Below, one piece after another: positions 1 through 10,097 of a stretch of DNA of 64,000 bases. Source of the stretch: an uncultured Gammaproteobacteria bacterium (GTDB lineage Bacteria > Pseudomonadota > Gammaproteobacteria > HK1); NCBI GenBank assembly GCA_947258715.1, contig CAMYJH010000010.1:28262-92261 (forward strand). The letters are read 5' to 3'. Each line of letters begins with the position of its first letter. The first letter of the stretch is position 1. The translations under genes were made by a program, and so were the position numbers. The notes below the pieces were generated by a model. It was not told the DNA's origin. It saw nothing but the letters and a program-made list of their open reading frames with translations, and did no database searches.

Positions 1-8
1 TTGCAACG

Positions 9-524
9 TTGATACTTCTCATGTCTACGTTCAACCCCGTTTGGGCAGACCAAGCTCAGCCCTTGTCTCTAGGACCTTTCGAAGTTTTGCCCAGCGGTAA
101 AAGCAGGCTCATGGTCGGGGGGGGAGCGTTCAATGCTTTTACGGATGGGGGTCAAACAGAAGACAGAACTGCTGCCATGTTGAACCTGGAGTACCGATTT
201 GGAAAAAAGATTGCTTATCTGGGATTCGCGGTCGGTGGTCTGGTGACCTCCGACAGCGGGAGTTTCGTGTACGTCGGAAACTACGCCGATATCAGGTACA
301 AGAACTACATTGCCACGCCGATGCTTTCGGTGGGCGCATATCGAAAGGGGGCCGGTCCTGACTTGGGTGGAACGCTGGAATTCCGTTCGTCCATCACCCT
401 GGCCTACGAGTTCGAGGACGGCTCCCGAATTGGGCTCCGCGTTGCCCACGTCTCCAACGCGTCCATACATGATGATAACCCTGGGGAAAATGAAGTCCTG
501 ATAACCTGCAGCTTTCGCTTCTGA
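9..524 (+). CDS. PagL-like lipid A 3-O-deacylase / acyloxyacyl hydrolase family
   Basis: Probable outer-membrane beta-barrel of the PagL family, which removes the 3-O-linked acyl chain from lipid A. The C-terminal part carries the family signature: His and Ser in HVSNASIH followed by NPGENE, which would give the His-Ser-Glu catalytic set. The last residue is Phe (CSFRF), as usual for outer-membrane barrels. Alternating polar and aromatic residues in the middle suit beta strands. The frame is open to the left edge of the window, so the TTG used here may not be the true start and the signal peptide may be cut off. The family call rests on the motif only; activity is inferred. Confidence 0.7.
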   Translation: MILLMSTFNPVWADQAQPLSLGPFEVLPSGKSRLMVGGGAFNAFTDGGQTEDRTAAMLNLEYRFGKKIAYLGFAVGGLVTSDSGSFVYVGNYADIRYKNYIATPMLSVGAYRKGAGPDLGGTLEFRSSITLAYEFEDGSRIGLRVAHVSNASIHDDNPGENEVLITCSFRF

Positions 525-669
525 GCCCAACCCGATTGCGAAGGCCGTTTTAACCCCAAGGACCGCTCGCGCTCCTAGCGCTGCCTGGAAATGGGTGCAT
601 AAAAACCGCGGTCCGATTAAAGTTATAGCCAGCCCAGACAACGACCCATATAGATCAGGAGTATCTCAG

Positions 670-1149
670 ATGCCCATTAAACCCGGTGACAAGGTTCCGT
701 CCGTAGCGCTTACCCACATGACCGCCGATGGCCCCAAGCCGATAACGACTGAGGAGCTGTTCGAAGGCAAAAAGGTCGTTTTGTTCGCGCTTCCGGGAGC
801 CTTCACTCCTACCTGTTCGGCCTCGCACCTCCCCGGCTTCGTAGTGAACGCAGACAAAATAAAAGCCAAGGGCGTTGACGAAATTATTTGCCTTTCCGTC
901 AACGACGCATTCGTCATGGACGCGTGGGGGAAAGCCCAGAATGCCGAAGAACTCCACATGGTCGGAGATGGAAACGCAGATTTCGCCAAGGCTGTCGGCC
1001 TGGAGCTGGATCTGACCGCACGTGGGATGGGTGTTCGACTTCAGCGATTCGCCATGATTGTGGAAAATGGAGTGGCAACCCACATTAACGTGGAGGCGCC
1101 GGGCAAGTTCGAAATATCGAGCGCAGAAAAAATGATGGAGCTTCTTTAA
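670..1149 (+). CDS. Peroxiredoxin, Prx5/hybrid type (AhpC/TSA superfamily)
   Basis: Thiol peroxidase of 159 residues that reduces H2O2 and alkyl hydroperoxides. The peroxidatic Cys lies in PGAFTPTCS (about residue 49), the classic P-x3-T-x2-C site. The downstream text CLSVNDAFVMDAWGK and GMGVRLQRFAMIVENG is typical of the Prx5 group (human PRDX5, bacterial hybrid Prx). There is no C-terminal glutaredoxin domain. The start is ATG at 670 because AGGAG stands 8 bases upstream; a longer frame from 595 lacks this. It stands alone between unrelated genes. Confidence 0.93.
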   Translation: MPIKPGDKVPSVALTHMTADGPKPITTEELFEGKKVVLFALPGAFTPTCSASHLPGFVVNADKIKAKGVDEIICLSVNDAFVMDAWGKAQNAEELHMVGDGNADFAKAVGLELDLTARGMGVRLQRFAMIVENGVATHINVEAPGKFEISSAEKMMELL

Positions 1150-1270
1150 GCGGAGCCGAACCCACACTCCACTGCCAGTACGGTTCTTTCATCCTACTTG
1201 GCTCGCGGCTTCACCTCGAGCAATCTGTGCACGCGACAGCTGGATCGATGCCGACCGACGGAGCGAATCG

Positions 1271-1735
1271 ATGAAATCAATCAGTGAGAATCTCGAAATG
1301 GATCCCGATTGGGATACGCCGCTCAGGCTAACATTAACTCCCGCGTCCATCATAGAGACCGTTTTCTTGACCGCCCACAGTGCCCATACCGGGGACCAGT
1401 CTTGCGTAGACCAATCACTCGTGGTCATGGAGACGACCGCAATCGATGACCAAAGCGAAAATTACTGCCGTTTCGTTGAGCAAGAATACGTGGAAGAAGA
1501 AGACACGGAAATGACTTGGCACGACTGGGCGGTGGAGATCAAAATTGACAATGTCATGATCGTCGGTCACTGGCGCGCGATGGTAACAGGCAGTCCTTCC
1601 GACTGGGAGTGGTGCGCTGTGGAAGCGGAAAAAGCCTTCGCCACCGCGTGCGTGCTCGTCGGAAAACGCGTGCGCCGCGGCATTGTCGTCGATCCGCCTA
1701 GCGCCGCCCCTCGCCCTTCACAAACACACCACTGA
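1271..1735 (+). CDS. Hypothetical acidic protein, 154 aa
   Basis: No family is recognised. The protein is acidic in the middle (EQEYVEEEDTE) and then has a Trp-rich stretch (WHDWAVEIK, GHWRAMV, DWEWCAVEAEKAF) ending in a basic tail. No signal peptide or membrane segment is visible. A GGAG sequence about 8 bases before the ATG supports translation, and codon choice is less GC-biased than in neighbouring genes. It may be a small cytoplasmic protein; no function is proposed. Confidence 0.5.
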   Translation: MKSISENLEMDPDWDTPLRLTLTPASIIETVFLTAHSAHTGDQSCVDQSLVVMETTAIDDQSENYCRFVEQEYVEEEDTEMTWHDWAVEIKIDNVMIVGHWRAMVTGSPSDWEWCAVEAEKAFATACVLVGKRVRRGIVVDPPSAAPRPSQTHH

Positions 1736-1818
1736 CTTCTAATGATTCGATATCTGACCGTCTAATCACGTTCTCGTCAACTGGATTTGTATTTCGTTGG
1801 AAAATGTACTTGCGGCGA

Positions 1819-2484
1819 TTATCTTGAAGAAGCAAGGCGGTCGGCGGCGCGGGTGGTTTCCGGCAGGCGATAGTGGGTCACGCATTTCATTACCAGCTCG
1901 ACGGCGGTGTCCAGGCTTACCCGATGACCTACCGAAACGAAAACCGGCTTTACCCCTTTTCGGGTTCGCAGCACGGCGCCTATCGTCTCGTTCCCGTCCA
2001 CTAAGGGGACCCAGCATCCCTTTTTCCGTGGTACACGGTCGTGGGTGCCGATGAGGCGGGACTTGGCAACACCGATGGTTGGAATGCCTGTCAAGACGCC
2101 CAGGTGACACGCCAGCCCGAATCGGCGCGGATGGGCGTAACCCTGGCCGTCGCAGAGTATGAGTTGTGGAAGCTCCTTGAGCTGATTCAACGCCGCAACA
2201 ATCGCTGGGATCTCGCGGAACGACAGAAGGCCGGGAACGTACGGAAAGCTCGTATTTGAGGTGGCAACCGCTTCGGCAGTCGCTTTCAGGGAGGGAAATT
2301 CGAGCACCGCTACGGCGGCACGAGTGCGTTTCCCGCCGTCTTCGAATCCTACGTCGACCCCGGCCACACTGCGGAACTTCCTAAGGCGGTCACGAGCGCT
2401 GACTAGTCCTCGCAGCCGCTCCTGTATCGCCTTGGCCTCCGCGGGCGCGACGTTCCAGGGGTGGGCATGGTAAAGCTTCACCAC
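1819..2484 (-). CDS. nfi: Endonuclease V (deoxyinosine 3' endonuclease)
   Basis: Repair enzyme that cuts the second phosphodiester bond 3' to deoxyinosine. The expected sites are all visible in order: AGVDVGF (metal-binding Asp), [12 protein letters not shown] (PYIPG strand-separating wedge and catalytic Glu), [14 protein letters not shown] (second Asp) and TIGVAKSRL (Lys). GHRVSLDTA and [11 protein letters not shown] complete the C-terminal match to E. coli Nfi, and the length (221 aa) is normal. I place the start at GTG 2484 because AAGGGA precedes it; GTG 2511 is an alternative without a ribosome site. It is transcribed toward the unknown gene at 1271. Confidence 0.93.
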   Translation of the reverse strand: MVKLYHAHPWNVAPAEAKAIQERLRGLVSARDRLRKFRSVAGVDVGFEDGGKRTRAAVAVLEFPSLKATAEAVATSNTSFPYVPGLLSFREIPAIVAALNQLKELPQLILCDGQGYAHPRRFGLACHLGVLTGIPTIGVAKSRLIGTHDRVPRKKGCWVPLVDGNETIGAVLRTRKGVKPVFVSVGHRVSLDTAVELVMKCVTHYRLPETTRAADRLASSR

Positions 2485-2604
2485 GCAGATTGTCCCTTGA
2501 AAGTCAGGCACGGTTCGTAAACAGCGCCTACAATGATCAGCAAGTGAAAAACAGCGGTGGAAATTTCCGCTACTATCGCCTATTGAACGCGGATAAGCCC
2601 TATT

Positions 2605-3009
2605 TTGTCGTTACCTAGTAAGAAATTGCACGTGCTGACGAAAATTGCTCGCCTCGTCCCGCGCCTGATCGCGGGTGTCGTCCCGATTGTGTTTGTTTTA
2701 ACCCCAGCCCTCGCCACCCACGAGATTGATCATCGTTTAATTGTCTGGGGCGAAATTGTCACCAGTGACGGCCAGCCGGTTTCTGGCGAGACAATATCCT
2801 TCACGGTGTCGCACGACACGTCTATTGGCTCTGTGGTCACCAACGAGCGCGGCCGCTACCGGGTGGTGATGCACGTCCACGACGAGGACCTTGGAAAGGT
2901 CTTCAATATGACCGTGAGGGGCGTTAAGACCCAAGTAAAAATCGAGTTCGACCCTGGGGACAAGGTGACTGAACGGGTCAAACGGGTGGATTTCACCATC
3001 GAGAAATGA
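2605..3009 (+). CDS. Secreted hypothetical protein with carboxypeptidase-regulatory-like (Ig-like) domain
   Basis: Small exported protein of unknown role. The N-terminus has a basic then hydrophobic stretch ([17 protein letters not shown]) with likely cleavage after ALA. The remainder, from [20 protein letters not shown] through [11 protein letters not shown], has the G-x-V-x-D-x2-G-x-P pattern and DxxGxY-like turn seen in carboxypeptidase-regulatory or transthyretin-like beta folds. The start is TTG with GGATAAG about 7 bases upstream; TTG 2626 or GTG 2632 are alternatives, since there is no Met before the mature domain. No operon partner is evident. Confidence 0.55.
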   Translation: MSLPSKKLHVLTKIARLVPRLIAGVVPIVFVLTPALATHEIDHRLIVWGEIVTSDGQPVSGETISFTVSHDTSIGSVVTNERGRYRVVMHVHDEDLGKVFNMTVRGVKTQVKIEFDPGDKVTERVKRVDFTIEK

Positions 3010-3086
3010 CGGACGAGACGCCGCGACCGCGGTATGGGGTCGAGTGAGGCACGCTCGTGCGGTTCGTTTCGGGGGTGCTCCCAGCC

Positions 3087-4028
3087 CTAGAGCACTTTTT
3101 TCAGCTCTTCTTCCAGATCCGGCAGGGCCTTGAACAGATCGGCCACGAGGCCGTAGTCGGCCACCTGAAAGATCGGGGCCTCCTCGTCCTTGTTGATGGC
3201 GACGATGACCTTACTGTCTTTCATCCCGGCGAGGTGCTGGATTGCGCCGGAGATCCCGATTGCCATGTACAGATCCGGCGCGACCACCTTGCCGGTCTGA
3301 CCCACCTGGTAGTCGTTGGGAACGTAGCCGGCATCTACCGCTGCCCGCGAGGCGCCAATGGCGGCATTGAGCTTGTCAGCGATGCTTTCGATGAGCTTGA
3401 AGTTTTCTCCGCTTTGCATTCCTCGCCCGCCGGAAATCACGACACGCGCGGAGGTGAGCTCCGGTCGCTCCGACTTGGTCAAATCCTGCCCAATGAAGCT
3501 GGATAAACCGGGATCGTCCGCCGCAGAGACGTCTTCGACCGACGCGCTGCCGCCTTCCGCTGCCACCGGATCGAAAGCCGTGGCGCGAACCGTGATCACC
3601 TTGATCGAATCCTTAGACTTGATCGTGGCAATAGCGTTGCCGGCATAAATCGGACGCACAAAAGTGTCATCGGATTCCACCTCGATGATCTCCGAAATTG
3701 GAGATACGTCAAGCAGCGCAGCGGCGCGCGGCAGTACGTTCTTGCCGAACTTGGTGGCCGGCGCCAGCAGGTGCGTGTAATCACCGGCGAGACTCACCAG
3801 CAAGGCCGCCAGCGGCTCCGCCAGCGGATGCTCGTAGCGGGAATCATCCGAGACCCGGACCTTTGAAACGCCCTGAGCCTTAGACAGCGCCTCTACCACC
3901 GGCTTGCAGCTGCTTCCCGCGACCAGAACGTGGACGTCGTTCGAAAGCTTGCCGGCAGCGCTGATGGTGTTGAGGGTTGCCGCTGCCAGCGCCGCGTTGT
4001 TGTGTTCCGCTAGGACTAGAACGGTCAT
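3087..4028 (-). CDS. etfA: Electron transfer flavoprotein, alpha subunit
   Basis: FAD-carrying subunit of ETF, which takes electrons from acyl-CoA dehydrogenases and passes them to ETF-quinone oxidoreductase. The C-terminal FAD domain is clear: [51 protein letters not shown] and [21 protein letters not shown]. Length (313 aa) is normal. Its ATG overlaps the etfB stop by 4 bases (ATGA), so the two are translationally coupled. The many acyl-CoA dehydrogenases in this window are its likely donors. Confidence 0.97.
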   Translation of the reverse strand: MTVLVLAEHNNAALAAATLNTISAAGKLSNDVHVLVAGSSCKPVVEALSKAQGVSKVRVSDDSRYEHPLAEPLAALLVSLAGDYTHLLAPATKFGKNVLPRAAALLDVSPISEIIEVESDDTFVRPIYAGNAIATIKSKDSIKVITVRATAFDPVAAEGGSASVEDVSAADDPGLSSFIGQDLTKSERPELTSARVVISGGRGMQSGENFKLIESIADKLNAAIGASRAAVDAGYVPNDYQVGQTGKVVAPDLYMAIGISGAIQHLAGMKDSKVIVAINKDEEAPIFQVADYGLVADLFKALPDLEEELKKVL

Positions 4029-4777
4029 CCAATCACCTTTGCTTCGTTTTTGAGCTTTTCCACCAGCTCGGCAACTGTTTGCACCCGAATTCCGGCTTCA
4101 CGCTTCGGTGGATCAGTGACTTTAATCGTCTCCACGCGGGGCGTAATGTCGACGTCCAGTTCCTGGGGAGTCACCACGTCGATAGGCTTCTTCTTCGCTT
4201 TCATGATGTTCGGTAGCGAGGCGAAGCGCGGTTCGTTGAGACGAAGGTCAGTGGTAACGATCACCGGCATCTTAAGTGACACCGTTTCCAGTCCGCCGTC
4301 GATCTCCCGCGTTAGCTTGAGCGATTCTCCTTCGATTTGTAGGCGGAAAGCGTAGGTGCCCTGCGCCCAGCCAAGCATGGCGGCGAGCATCTGTCCGGTC
4401 TGGGAGTTGTCGCCATCGATAGACTGTTTACCGACGATGACGAGACCGGGCTCCTCACGCTCCACGAGGGACCTGAGTAGCTTTGCCACTGCCAACGGCT
4501 CCGGATCTTGGTCGGTTTTGACCAGGATGCCGCGATCGGCGCCCATGGCGAGCGCGGTTCGAATTGTTTCCTGGCACTTTTCAATGCCTATGGAAGCCGC
4601 AATAACTTCCGTCGCCGTGCCTGCTTCCCTGAGCCTCAGGGCCTCTTCGACCGCAATTTCGTCGAAGGGGTTCATGGACATCTTGACGTTAGCGGTCTCG
4701 ACTCCGCTGCCGTCCGATTTCACGCGCACTTTCACGTTGTAGTCGATGACGCGCTTGACTGCGACGAGTACCTTCAT
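4025..4777 (-). CDS. etfB: Electron transfer flavoprotein, beta subunit
   Basis: AMP-binding partner of EtfA in the soluble ETF heterodimer. Starting at [20 protein letters not shown] gives 250 residues, the usual size; the frame runs further upstream but that part has no family resemblance. Diagnostic stretches are [39 protein letters not shown] and EIDGGLETV, then the ETF recognition-loop region [18 protein letters not shown]. It is the first gene of the etfBA operon and diverges from the ETF-QO gene across about 440 bases. Confidence 0.97.
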   Translation of the reverse strand: MKVLVAVKRVIDYNVKVRVKSDGSGVETANVKMSMNPFDEIAVEEALRLREAGTATEVIAASIGIEKCQETIRTALAMGADRGILVKTDQDPEPLAVAKLLRSLVEREEPGLVIVGKQSIDGDNSQTGQMLAAMLGWAQGTYAFRLQIEGESLKLTREIDGGLETVSLKMPVIVTTDLRLNEPRFASLPNIMKAKKKPIDVVTPQELDVDITPRVETIKVTDPPKREAGIRVQTVAELVEKLKNEAKVIG

Positions 4778-5219
4778 TTTCCGTCCCAAATAGCCGCTGA
4801 GCCTGCCGATCCCGGGGAGCGCGAAGGTTAATACGCCGGCCACGGCTAAGCAATTGCCGCCAGGCAGCTGAATAGCGCAGCGCATTCACTGCCTCGCAGG
4901 CGGCACATCGGTGAGCAGGAGTGAGACGCAGCTGCAGCGGACCTTCGCCACCGCGAACAACTGAGCCAAGAACCGCGGGCTGCGAGCTTTCTCCGCAACG
5001 CATAGACTGCCGCTGCTGATTTAGGACGCTAAGTGCTTGATCAATAGCGAGTGGCGAGGACCGGGTCTTCGCCAATGGGGGTCAAAAATCGATGCGACAT
5101 GAATTTTCGACTTAACTCTTGAACCACGGCCCTTGCCCGCATTGTGCGCCGCGGGGAAAATCCGAAGTCCGGCCAGAGGTCATGGCCGGCTGCAATTCAA
5201 GGGTGCACGGAGGAATCGA
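4778..5219. other. Divergent intergenic region between etfB and ETF-QO
   Basis: This 442-base gap must hold the promoters for etfBA (leftward) and the ETF-QO gene (rightward). I see no convincing RNA gene, long palindrome or repeat element in it. A GGAGGAAT ribosome site sits just before the ETF-QO ATG. Frames that read through the region look like shadows. Confidence 0.6.
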
Positions 5220-6854
5220 ATGGAACGCGAAGCCATGGAGTTCGACGTGGTTATCGTCGGCGCCGGCCCCTCGGGACTGGCCACGGCGATCAGGCTTCGC
5301 CAGCTGTGCGCAGACAGCGGCCAGGATCTCTCGGTCTGCGTGCTTGAAAAGGGCTCCGAGGTCGGAGCCCATATTCTTTCGGGGGCGGTGGTCGAGCCCA
5401 GGGCCTTGAATGAGCTCGTCCCGGACTGGAAAGAAAAAGGTGCGCCGCTCAATACCGAGGCGAAGCACGACCGTTTCCTTTTTCTCACCCAGTCGTCTTC
5501 CATCCGCCTGCCCACGCCGCCACAGATGAACAATGATGGCAACTACATCGTCAGCCTGGGCAATCTATGCCGTTGGCTTGGCGGCCAGGCGGAAGAAGCC
5601 GGGGTCGAGATCTTTCCCGGCTTTGCCGCCGCCGAAGTGCTTTATCACGAAGACGGTAGCGTTAAGGGCGTCGCCACCGGGGACATGGGCATCGGCCGCG
5701 ACGGTACGCCCAAGCCTGGACACGAGCCCGGCGTGGAGCTGCACGCGCGACAGACCATTTTCGCCGAAGGATGCCGGGGTTCGCTGACCAAGACCCTGTT
5801 CGAGCGCTTTGATCTGTGCAAAAACGCCGATCCCCAGACATTCGCCATCGGCATCAAGGAACTTTGGGAGGTCGAGGTGGAAAAGCATCAGCAGGGGCTC
5901 ATCGTTCACACGGTGGGCTGGCCGCTGGATGCGTCCACCTACGGCGGCTCATTCATCTACCATCTGGAGAACAACCAGGTGGCGGTGGGCTTCGTCATCG
6001 GACTGGATTATCGGAACCCCCATCTTTCACCGTTCGACGAGTTCCAGCGTTTCAAGACGCATCCGAAGATTCGAACTACCTTCCAAGGGGGGCGGCGGAT
6101 CGCCTATGGGGCCCGGGCGCTCAACGAAGGGGGTTTTCAGGCCATTCCCGAGCTGGTCTTCCCCGGCGGCCTGCTGGTGGGCGACGGCGCAGGGTTTCTA
6201 AACGTACCCAAGATCAAGGGCACCCACACGGCGATGAAGTCGGGCATGACGGCCGCCGAGTGCGTGTTCGAAGCGCTCACTGCTGGCGACGAGGTGAAGC
6301 GGGTCACGTCATACCCTGAACGTCTCAAGCAAACGTGGCTTTGGGCCGAGCTTCATCGAGTGCGAAACATTCGGCCATCATTCCGATTCGGGCTCTGGGG
6401 CGGAATCGCCTATTCGGGTCTGGACAGCTACATTTTGAGGGGCAGATCGCCCTGGACCATGCATCATCACGCCGACCATACGCGGCTCAAAAAGGCCAGC
6501 GAGTGCCCGAAAATCGAGTACCCGAAGCCGGACGGTATGCTGAGCTTCGACAAGAACTCGTCAGTCTACCTCTCGGGAACCAATCACGAAGAGGACCAGC
6601 CAGTTCACCTGCAGCTGAAGGACCCGTCTGTCGCCATCGAGGTGAACCTGAAAGAGTACGACGCACCGGAGCAGCGCTATTGCCCCGCCGGGGTGTATGA
6701 GATCGTTCGCGATGCTGAAGGCGCCAATCCGCGGCTGCAAATCAACGCCCAGAACTGCGTGCATTGCAAGACCTGTGACATCAAGGATCCGAACCAGAAC
6801 ATCAACTGGGTCACTCCCGAGGGTGGCGGTGGTCCGAATTATCCGAATATGTAA
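5220..6854 (+). CDS. Electron transfer flavoprotein-ubiquinone oxidoreductase
   Basis: Monotopic membrane FAD/4Fe-4S enzyme that moves electrons from reduced ETF to ubiquinone. The N-terminus has the dinucleotide fold [17 protein letters not shown]. The body shows [25 protein letters not shown] and [22 protein letters not shown], all typical of ETF-QO. The C-terminus supplies four cluster cysteines (one in RYCPAGVYE, three in [13 protein letters not shown]) and ends in [10 protein letters not shown]. Length 544 aa is normal. The start is ATG 5220, preceded by GGAGGAAT; the longer frame from 5133 is not needed. A heptad-repeat hairpin begins right after the stop codon. Confidence 0.97.
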   Translation: MEREAMEFDVVIVGAGPSGLATAIRLRQLCADSGQDLSVCVLEKGSEVGAHILSGAVVEPRALNELVPDWKEKGAPLNTEAKHDRFLFLTQSSSIRLPTPPQMNNDGNYIVSLGNLCRWLGGQAEEAGVEIFPGFAAAEVLYHEDGSVKGVATGDMGIGRDGTPKPGHEPGVELHARQTIFAEGCRGSLTKTLFERFDLCKNADPQTFAIGIKELWEVEVEKHQQGLIVHTVGWPLDASTYGGSFIYHLENNQVAVGFVIGLDYRNPHLSPFDEFQRFKTHPKIRTTFQGGRRIAYGARALNEGGFQAIPELVFPGGLLVGDGAGFLNVPKIKGTHTAMKSGMTAAECVFEALTAGDEVKRVTSYPERLKQTWLWAELHRVRNIRPSFRFGLWGGIAYSGLDSYILRGRSPWTMHHHADHTRLKKASECPKIEYPKPDGMLSFDKNSSVYLSGTNHEEDQPVHLQLKDPSVAIEVNLKEYDAPEQRYCPAGVYEIVRDAEGANPRLQINAQNCVHCKTCDIKDPNQNINWVTPEGGGGPNYPNM

Positions 6855-6857
6855 TGG

Positions 6858-6930
6858 GTGATGCGTAACGGGTGATGCGTAATGCGAAAAAGATTTTCTT
6901 TCGCGTCACGCATCACCCGTTACGCGTCAC
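6858..6930. repeat. Heptad-repeat inverted element 1
   Basis: Left arm 6858-6889 consists of 7-bp words (GTGATGC, GTAACGG, GTGATGC again, GTAATGC). The right arm 6899-6930 is its inverse (GCGTCAC, GCATCAC, CCGTTAC, GCGTCAC). An 18-bp core is perfectly complementary, with only a few mismatches in the 32-bp stems, and the loop is an A/T-rich stretch. It starts 4 bases after the ETF-QO stop. As RNA or single-stranded DNA it would form a strong hairpin and could act as a transcription stop or mRNA-stability element, but there is no U-run. Confidence 0.85.
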
Positions 6931-6976
6931 GATTCCAGAGCGAAAATTAGGGCACTGATAGATTACGAGTTTAAAA

Positions 6977-8761
6977 ATGGCTATATACAAAGCACCCGTC
7001 CGCGACATGCAGTTTGTCCTACACGAGTTGCTCGAGGCTGAGACCGAGTTCAAGGCGCTCGGATTTGACGAGGCCAGCAGCGACTTGATCGATACCATTC
7101 TCGAGGAAGGCGCCAAGTTCTGCGAATCGGTGATCTTTCCGACCAATCGCGTCGGCGATGAGCAAGGGTGTAAATTCGACAACGGTCACGTCACCACACC
7201 GGCCGGGTTTCAGGAAGCCTACAAAGCGCTTTGCGAGGCAGGCTGGATGTCGCTCGCCTGCGATACCGAGTTCGGGGGTCAGGGGCTTCCAAACACGCTG
7301 AGCGTTTTCTTTGAGGAGATGCTTCAATCGGCCAATATGGCTTTCAGCCTTTACCCGGGACTGACCCGCGGCGCCTACGTGGCGATGAAGGCCTACGCAT
7401 CGGACGAGCTAAAACGGCGTTTCCTGCCGAAGATGGTGGAAGGCACTTGGAGCGGCGCGATGGCGCTGACCGAGTCCCACTGTGGCACCGACCTGGGAAT
7501 GCTGCGGACCCGCGCCGAGCCCCAAGAGGACGGAGGGTTCCACCTGAACGGGACCAAGATTTTCATCACCGGCGGCGAGCACGACCTGGCAGAGAACATC
7601 ATTCACCTGGTGCTCGCCAGGCTTCCGGACGCGCCCGAAGGCACCAAAGGAATCAGCATGTTTCTGGTGCCCAAGTTCCTGGTCAACGAGGACGGCAGCC
7701 TTGGTGAGCGGAACGGTATGAGCTGTGGATCCATCGAGCACAAGATGGGAATCAGGGGCGCATCGACCTGCGTGATGAATTACGAGAACGCCAAGGGCTG
7801 GCTGGTGGGCGAGCCCAACCGTGGCCTGCACGCCATGTTCTCGATGATGAATCACGAGCGCATCATGGTGGGGCAACAGGGTCTTTCCCAGGCGGAGGTG
7901 GCGTATCAGAGTGCCGTCGATTACGCGCGAGAGCGCGTCCAGGGCCGCGCGCCCACGGGACCGAAGTTTCCCGACCAGCCGGCAGACCCCATCATCGTGC
8001 ACCCTGACGTGCGCCGCATGCTGCTCAACTCCCGGGCGCAAAGTGAAGGCGCGCGAGCGCTGCTCGGCTGGGTTTCGCTGCTAACGGATCGGGAAGAGCG
8101 TCATACGGATCCGACCGAGCGTGAAGCAGCTGAGGACTTGGTGGCCCTGCTCACCCCTGTGGTGAAAGCTTTTATCACGGATATGGGTACCGAGGCCTGC
8201 AACAACTGCCTGCAGGTATTTGGCGGTCACGGTTACATCACCGAGTGGGGCATGGAGCAGTTGGTGCGCGACGTGCGCATCTCGCAAATTTATGAAGGCG
8301 CCAACGGCATTCACGCCATGGACCTGGTAAGTCGCAAGCTGCCCATGCACCAGGGACGCCCGGTACGACGGTATCTGGAGTTCCTGAATGCTTTCGTGAA
8401 GGAACACGCCGAGGACCAAGAGCTGGAAGAGTTCATGGCCCCGCTGGGCGAGGGGGTGAAACGGCTAACCAAGGCCACCGAATGGCTTGCTAAAGCCGGG
8501 GCAAAGAATCCGGATGAGCCTGGCGCAGCGGCGTACGACTATCTGCGGCTAATGGCGCTCATCGCCATCGGTCACATGTGGGCAAAGTCCGCCAGTATTG
8601 CGGTGAACAAGGTGGATGGAGATAACACCGGTTTTTACCGAACCAAGCTCTCAACCGCGCGCTATTTCATGAAGCGAGTGATGCCTCAGACCCTGGGCCT
8701 GTTGGCGTCGCTCACCTCCGGTAGCGACACGCTGATGGCGCCGGACGCCGAAGCATTTTGA
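6977..8761 (+). CDS. Acyl-CoA dehydrogenase, long ~600-aa type (DmdC/FadE-like)
   Basis: FAD enzyme that puts a double bond at C2-C3 of an acyl-CoA. The 594-residue length, the AIYKAPVRDMQFVLHE N-terminus and an extra C-terminal helical domain match the DmdC-like group (3-methylmercaptopropionyl-CoA and medium/long-chain substrates). FAD and substrate segments are ALTESHCGTDLG, FITGGEHDL and QVFGGHGYITEWGMEQL. The catalytic Glu is in ISQIYEGANGIHAMDL. Electrons should go to the ETF and ETF-QO encoded next door. The substrate cannot be fixed from sequence alone. The stop overlaps the next gene's TTG start. Confidence 0.9.
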   Translation: MAIYKAPVRDMQFVLHELLEAETEFKALGFDEASSDLIDTILEEGAKFCESVIFPTNRVGDEQGCKFDNGHVTTPAGFQEAYKALCEAGWMSLACDTEFGGQGLPNTLSVFFEEMLQSANMAFSLYPGLTRGAYVAMKAYASDELKRRFLPKMVEGTWSGAMALTESHCGTDLGMLRTRAEPQEDGGFHLNGTKIFITGGEHDLAENIIHLVLARLPDAPEGTKGISMFLVPKFLVNEDGSLGERNGMSCGSIEHKMGIRGASTCVMNYENAKGWLVGEPNRGLHAMFSMMNHERIMVGQQGLSQAEVAYQSAVDYARERVQGRAPTGPKFPDQPADPIIVHPDVRRMLLNSRAQSEGARALLGWVSLLTDREERHTDPTEREAAEDLVALLTPVVKAFITDMGTEACNNCLQVFGGHGYITEWGMEQLVRDVRISQIYEGANGIHAMDLVSRKLPMHQGRPVRRYLEFLNAFVKEHAEDQELEEFMAPLGEGVKRLTKATEWLAKAGAKNPDEPGAAAYDYLRLMALIAIGHMWAKSASIAVNKVDGDNTGFYRTKLSTARYFMKRVMPQTLGLLASLTSGSDTLMAPDAEAF

Positions 8762-9621
8762 GCACGCTCGCATCCGCATCGGATCCCGGCGGGGACGGGG
8801 GTGGAGATCTTCGCCAGAGCGTCGATGCGGCGCTGCTTCATCAGTTACTCCAGGCCGCGCTTCAGTACGCCGATTGCTGCCGGGAGGTCATTTGGCAAAT
8901 CCGCAGACAAGGCATCGAAACCGATGCCAAACCGGATCTGTCTGTCGTCACCAACGCGGACCTCGCCGCCGAGCGCGCATTTCGCGAAAGCGTGGAACGG
9001 GACTTTCCGCAGATGGGCATCATCGGGGAGGAATTGGTCGCGTCGCGGCCGCAAGCAGCTTATCAGTGGGTCATCGACCCGGTGGACGGCACCGCCGACT
9101 TCGCCTGCGGGCTGCCCACCTGGGGCAGCATCATTGGACTTTTCTTCCAAGGAGCGCCCATCGTGGGGGTTATCGATCATCCGGACCTGGGGATCAGGGT
9201 GCACGCGGCTCACGGCCTTGGCGCTTATCGAAACAACGAGCGCATCGGTCTCGAGGAAAACACGTCGAGTCGACGCGCGTTATCCGGGCGCATCGGTCTA
9301 CCGTCGCGATCGAGCTTCATCCGCTGCAACGAAGACGGTGATATCTTCGATATTCTTGCGCACGCGCATCCGGATTTTAGGGCTTTACGCACATGTCTCA
9401 ACCATACCTATGCGGCTACGGGACAACTCGATGCAGCGGTGGAGTGGGACGCGAATTTGTGGGACTTGGCGGCCACACGCATCATCGTCGAAGAGGCGGG
9501 TGGGCGCTACGTCTGCGTACGTGAGCGCCAGCAGCCGGGAGCGGGTAAGCTCTACTGCGCCGTGTTCGGTCGGCCGGCGCTCGTTGATCGAATCGCCGCG
9601 CTGCTAGCAGCTCATGTTTAA
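8758..9621 (+). CDS. Inositol monophosphatase family phosphatase
   Basis: Mg2+-dependent phosphatase of the IMPase/FBPase fold; substrates in the family include inositol phosphate, histidinol phosphate and 3'-phosphoadenosine phosphates. Metal ligands are visible as IGEE (about residue 97), WVIDPVDGTADF and WDANLWDLAA, followed by EEAGGRY. The start is a TTG overlapping the preceding stop (TTGA), so translation is probably coupled to the acyl-CoA dehydrogenase. The first 20 residues are low complexity (DPGGDGGG) and a slightly later start is possible. Real substrate unknown. Confidence 0.85.
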   Translation: MSTLASASDPGGDGGGDLRQSVDAALLHQLLQAALQYADCCREVIWQIRRQGIETDAKPDLSVVTNADLAAERAFRESVERDFPQMGIIGEELVASRPQAAYQWVIDPVDGTADFACGLPTWGSIIGLFFQGAPIVGVIDHPDLGIRVHAAHGLGAYRNNERIGLEENTSSRRALSGRIGLPSRSSFIRCNEDGDIFDILAHAHPDFRALRTCLNHTYAATGQLDAAVEWDANLWDLAATRIIVEEAGGRYVCVRERQQPGAGKLYCAVFGRPALVDRIAALLAAHV

Positions 9622-9722
9622 TCCACAGCGGCGCGGAGACCGCGTCTACGCCTGAAGCTTTCGTTGTCGCTCGATACGAATTCGAATTTCAACATTCTGT
9701 TGATTTCACGCGGGAGAACTGT

Positions 9723-10097
9723 ATGAACATGACCGTGGCAATCGCGGCCGGTGGTGCGTTTGGCGCATTGTTTCGCTACTGGGTATCCGTGGGCGTGCAC
9801 CGATTTGCGGGCGGAGGTTTTCCTTACGGCACGCTCACGGTGAACGTCGTGGGCTCGCTGCTGATGGGCACAATTTACGTGCTTTTCATCGAGCGCATGG
9901 ATGTAGACCCGGTGTGGCGCGGGGCGCTGCTCATCGGTCTTCTGGGTGCGTTCACGACTTTCTCCACCTTTTCCATGGAAACGCTCAGTCTGGTCGAGAA
10001 CGGCGAATCACTCAGAGCGATGCTCAATGTGGCGGCCAGCGTGGTCTTGTGCATCGTTGCCTGCTGGGTCGGCGTAGTGGCGGGAAGGCAGCTATGA
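9723..10097 (+). CDS. crcB: Fluoride ion channel CrcB (Fluc family)
   Basis: Small inner-membrane protein (124 aa, four membrane segments) that works as a dual-topology dimer to export fluoride. Family motifs are GGAFGALFRYWV, YGTLTVNVVGSLLMG and the channel signature GLLGAFTTFSTFSMET. A purine-rich GGGAG sequence precedes the ATG. The 100 bases upstream do not show the conserved fluoride-riboswitch pattern. It overlaps the downstream DUF190 gene by 4 bases. Confidence 0.95.
   Translation: MNMTVAIAAGGAFGALFRYWVSVGVHRFAGGGFPYGTLTVNVVGSLLMGTIYVLFIERMDVDPVWRGALLIGLLGAFTTFSTFSMETLSLVENGESLRAMLNVAASVVLCIVACWVGVVAGRQL

Noticed and set aside
4689..5075. Longer N-terminus of etfB and a gene in the etfB/ETF-QO gap
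   Set aside because: The EtfB family N-terminus starts at MKVLVAVKR (4777); upstream text has no family resemblance.
6858..6930. Ordinary rho-independent terminator after ETF-QO
   Set aside because: The stem is strong but there is no U-run, and it belongs to the heptad-repeat family; a termination role is possible but not shown.
9622..9722. Fluoride riboswitch before crcB
   Set aside because: I could not find the conserved sequence pattern.
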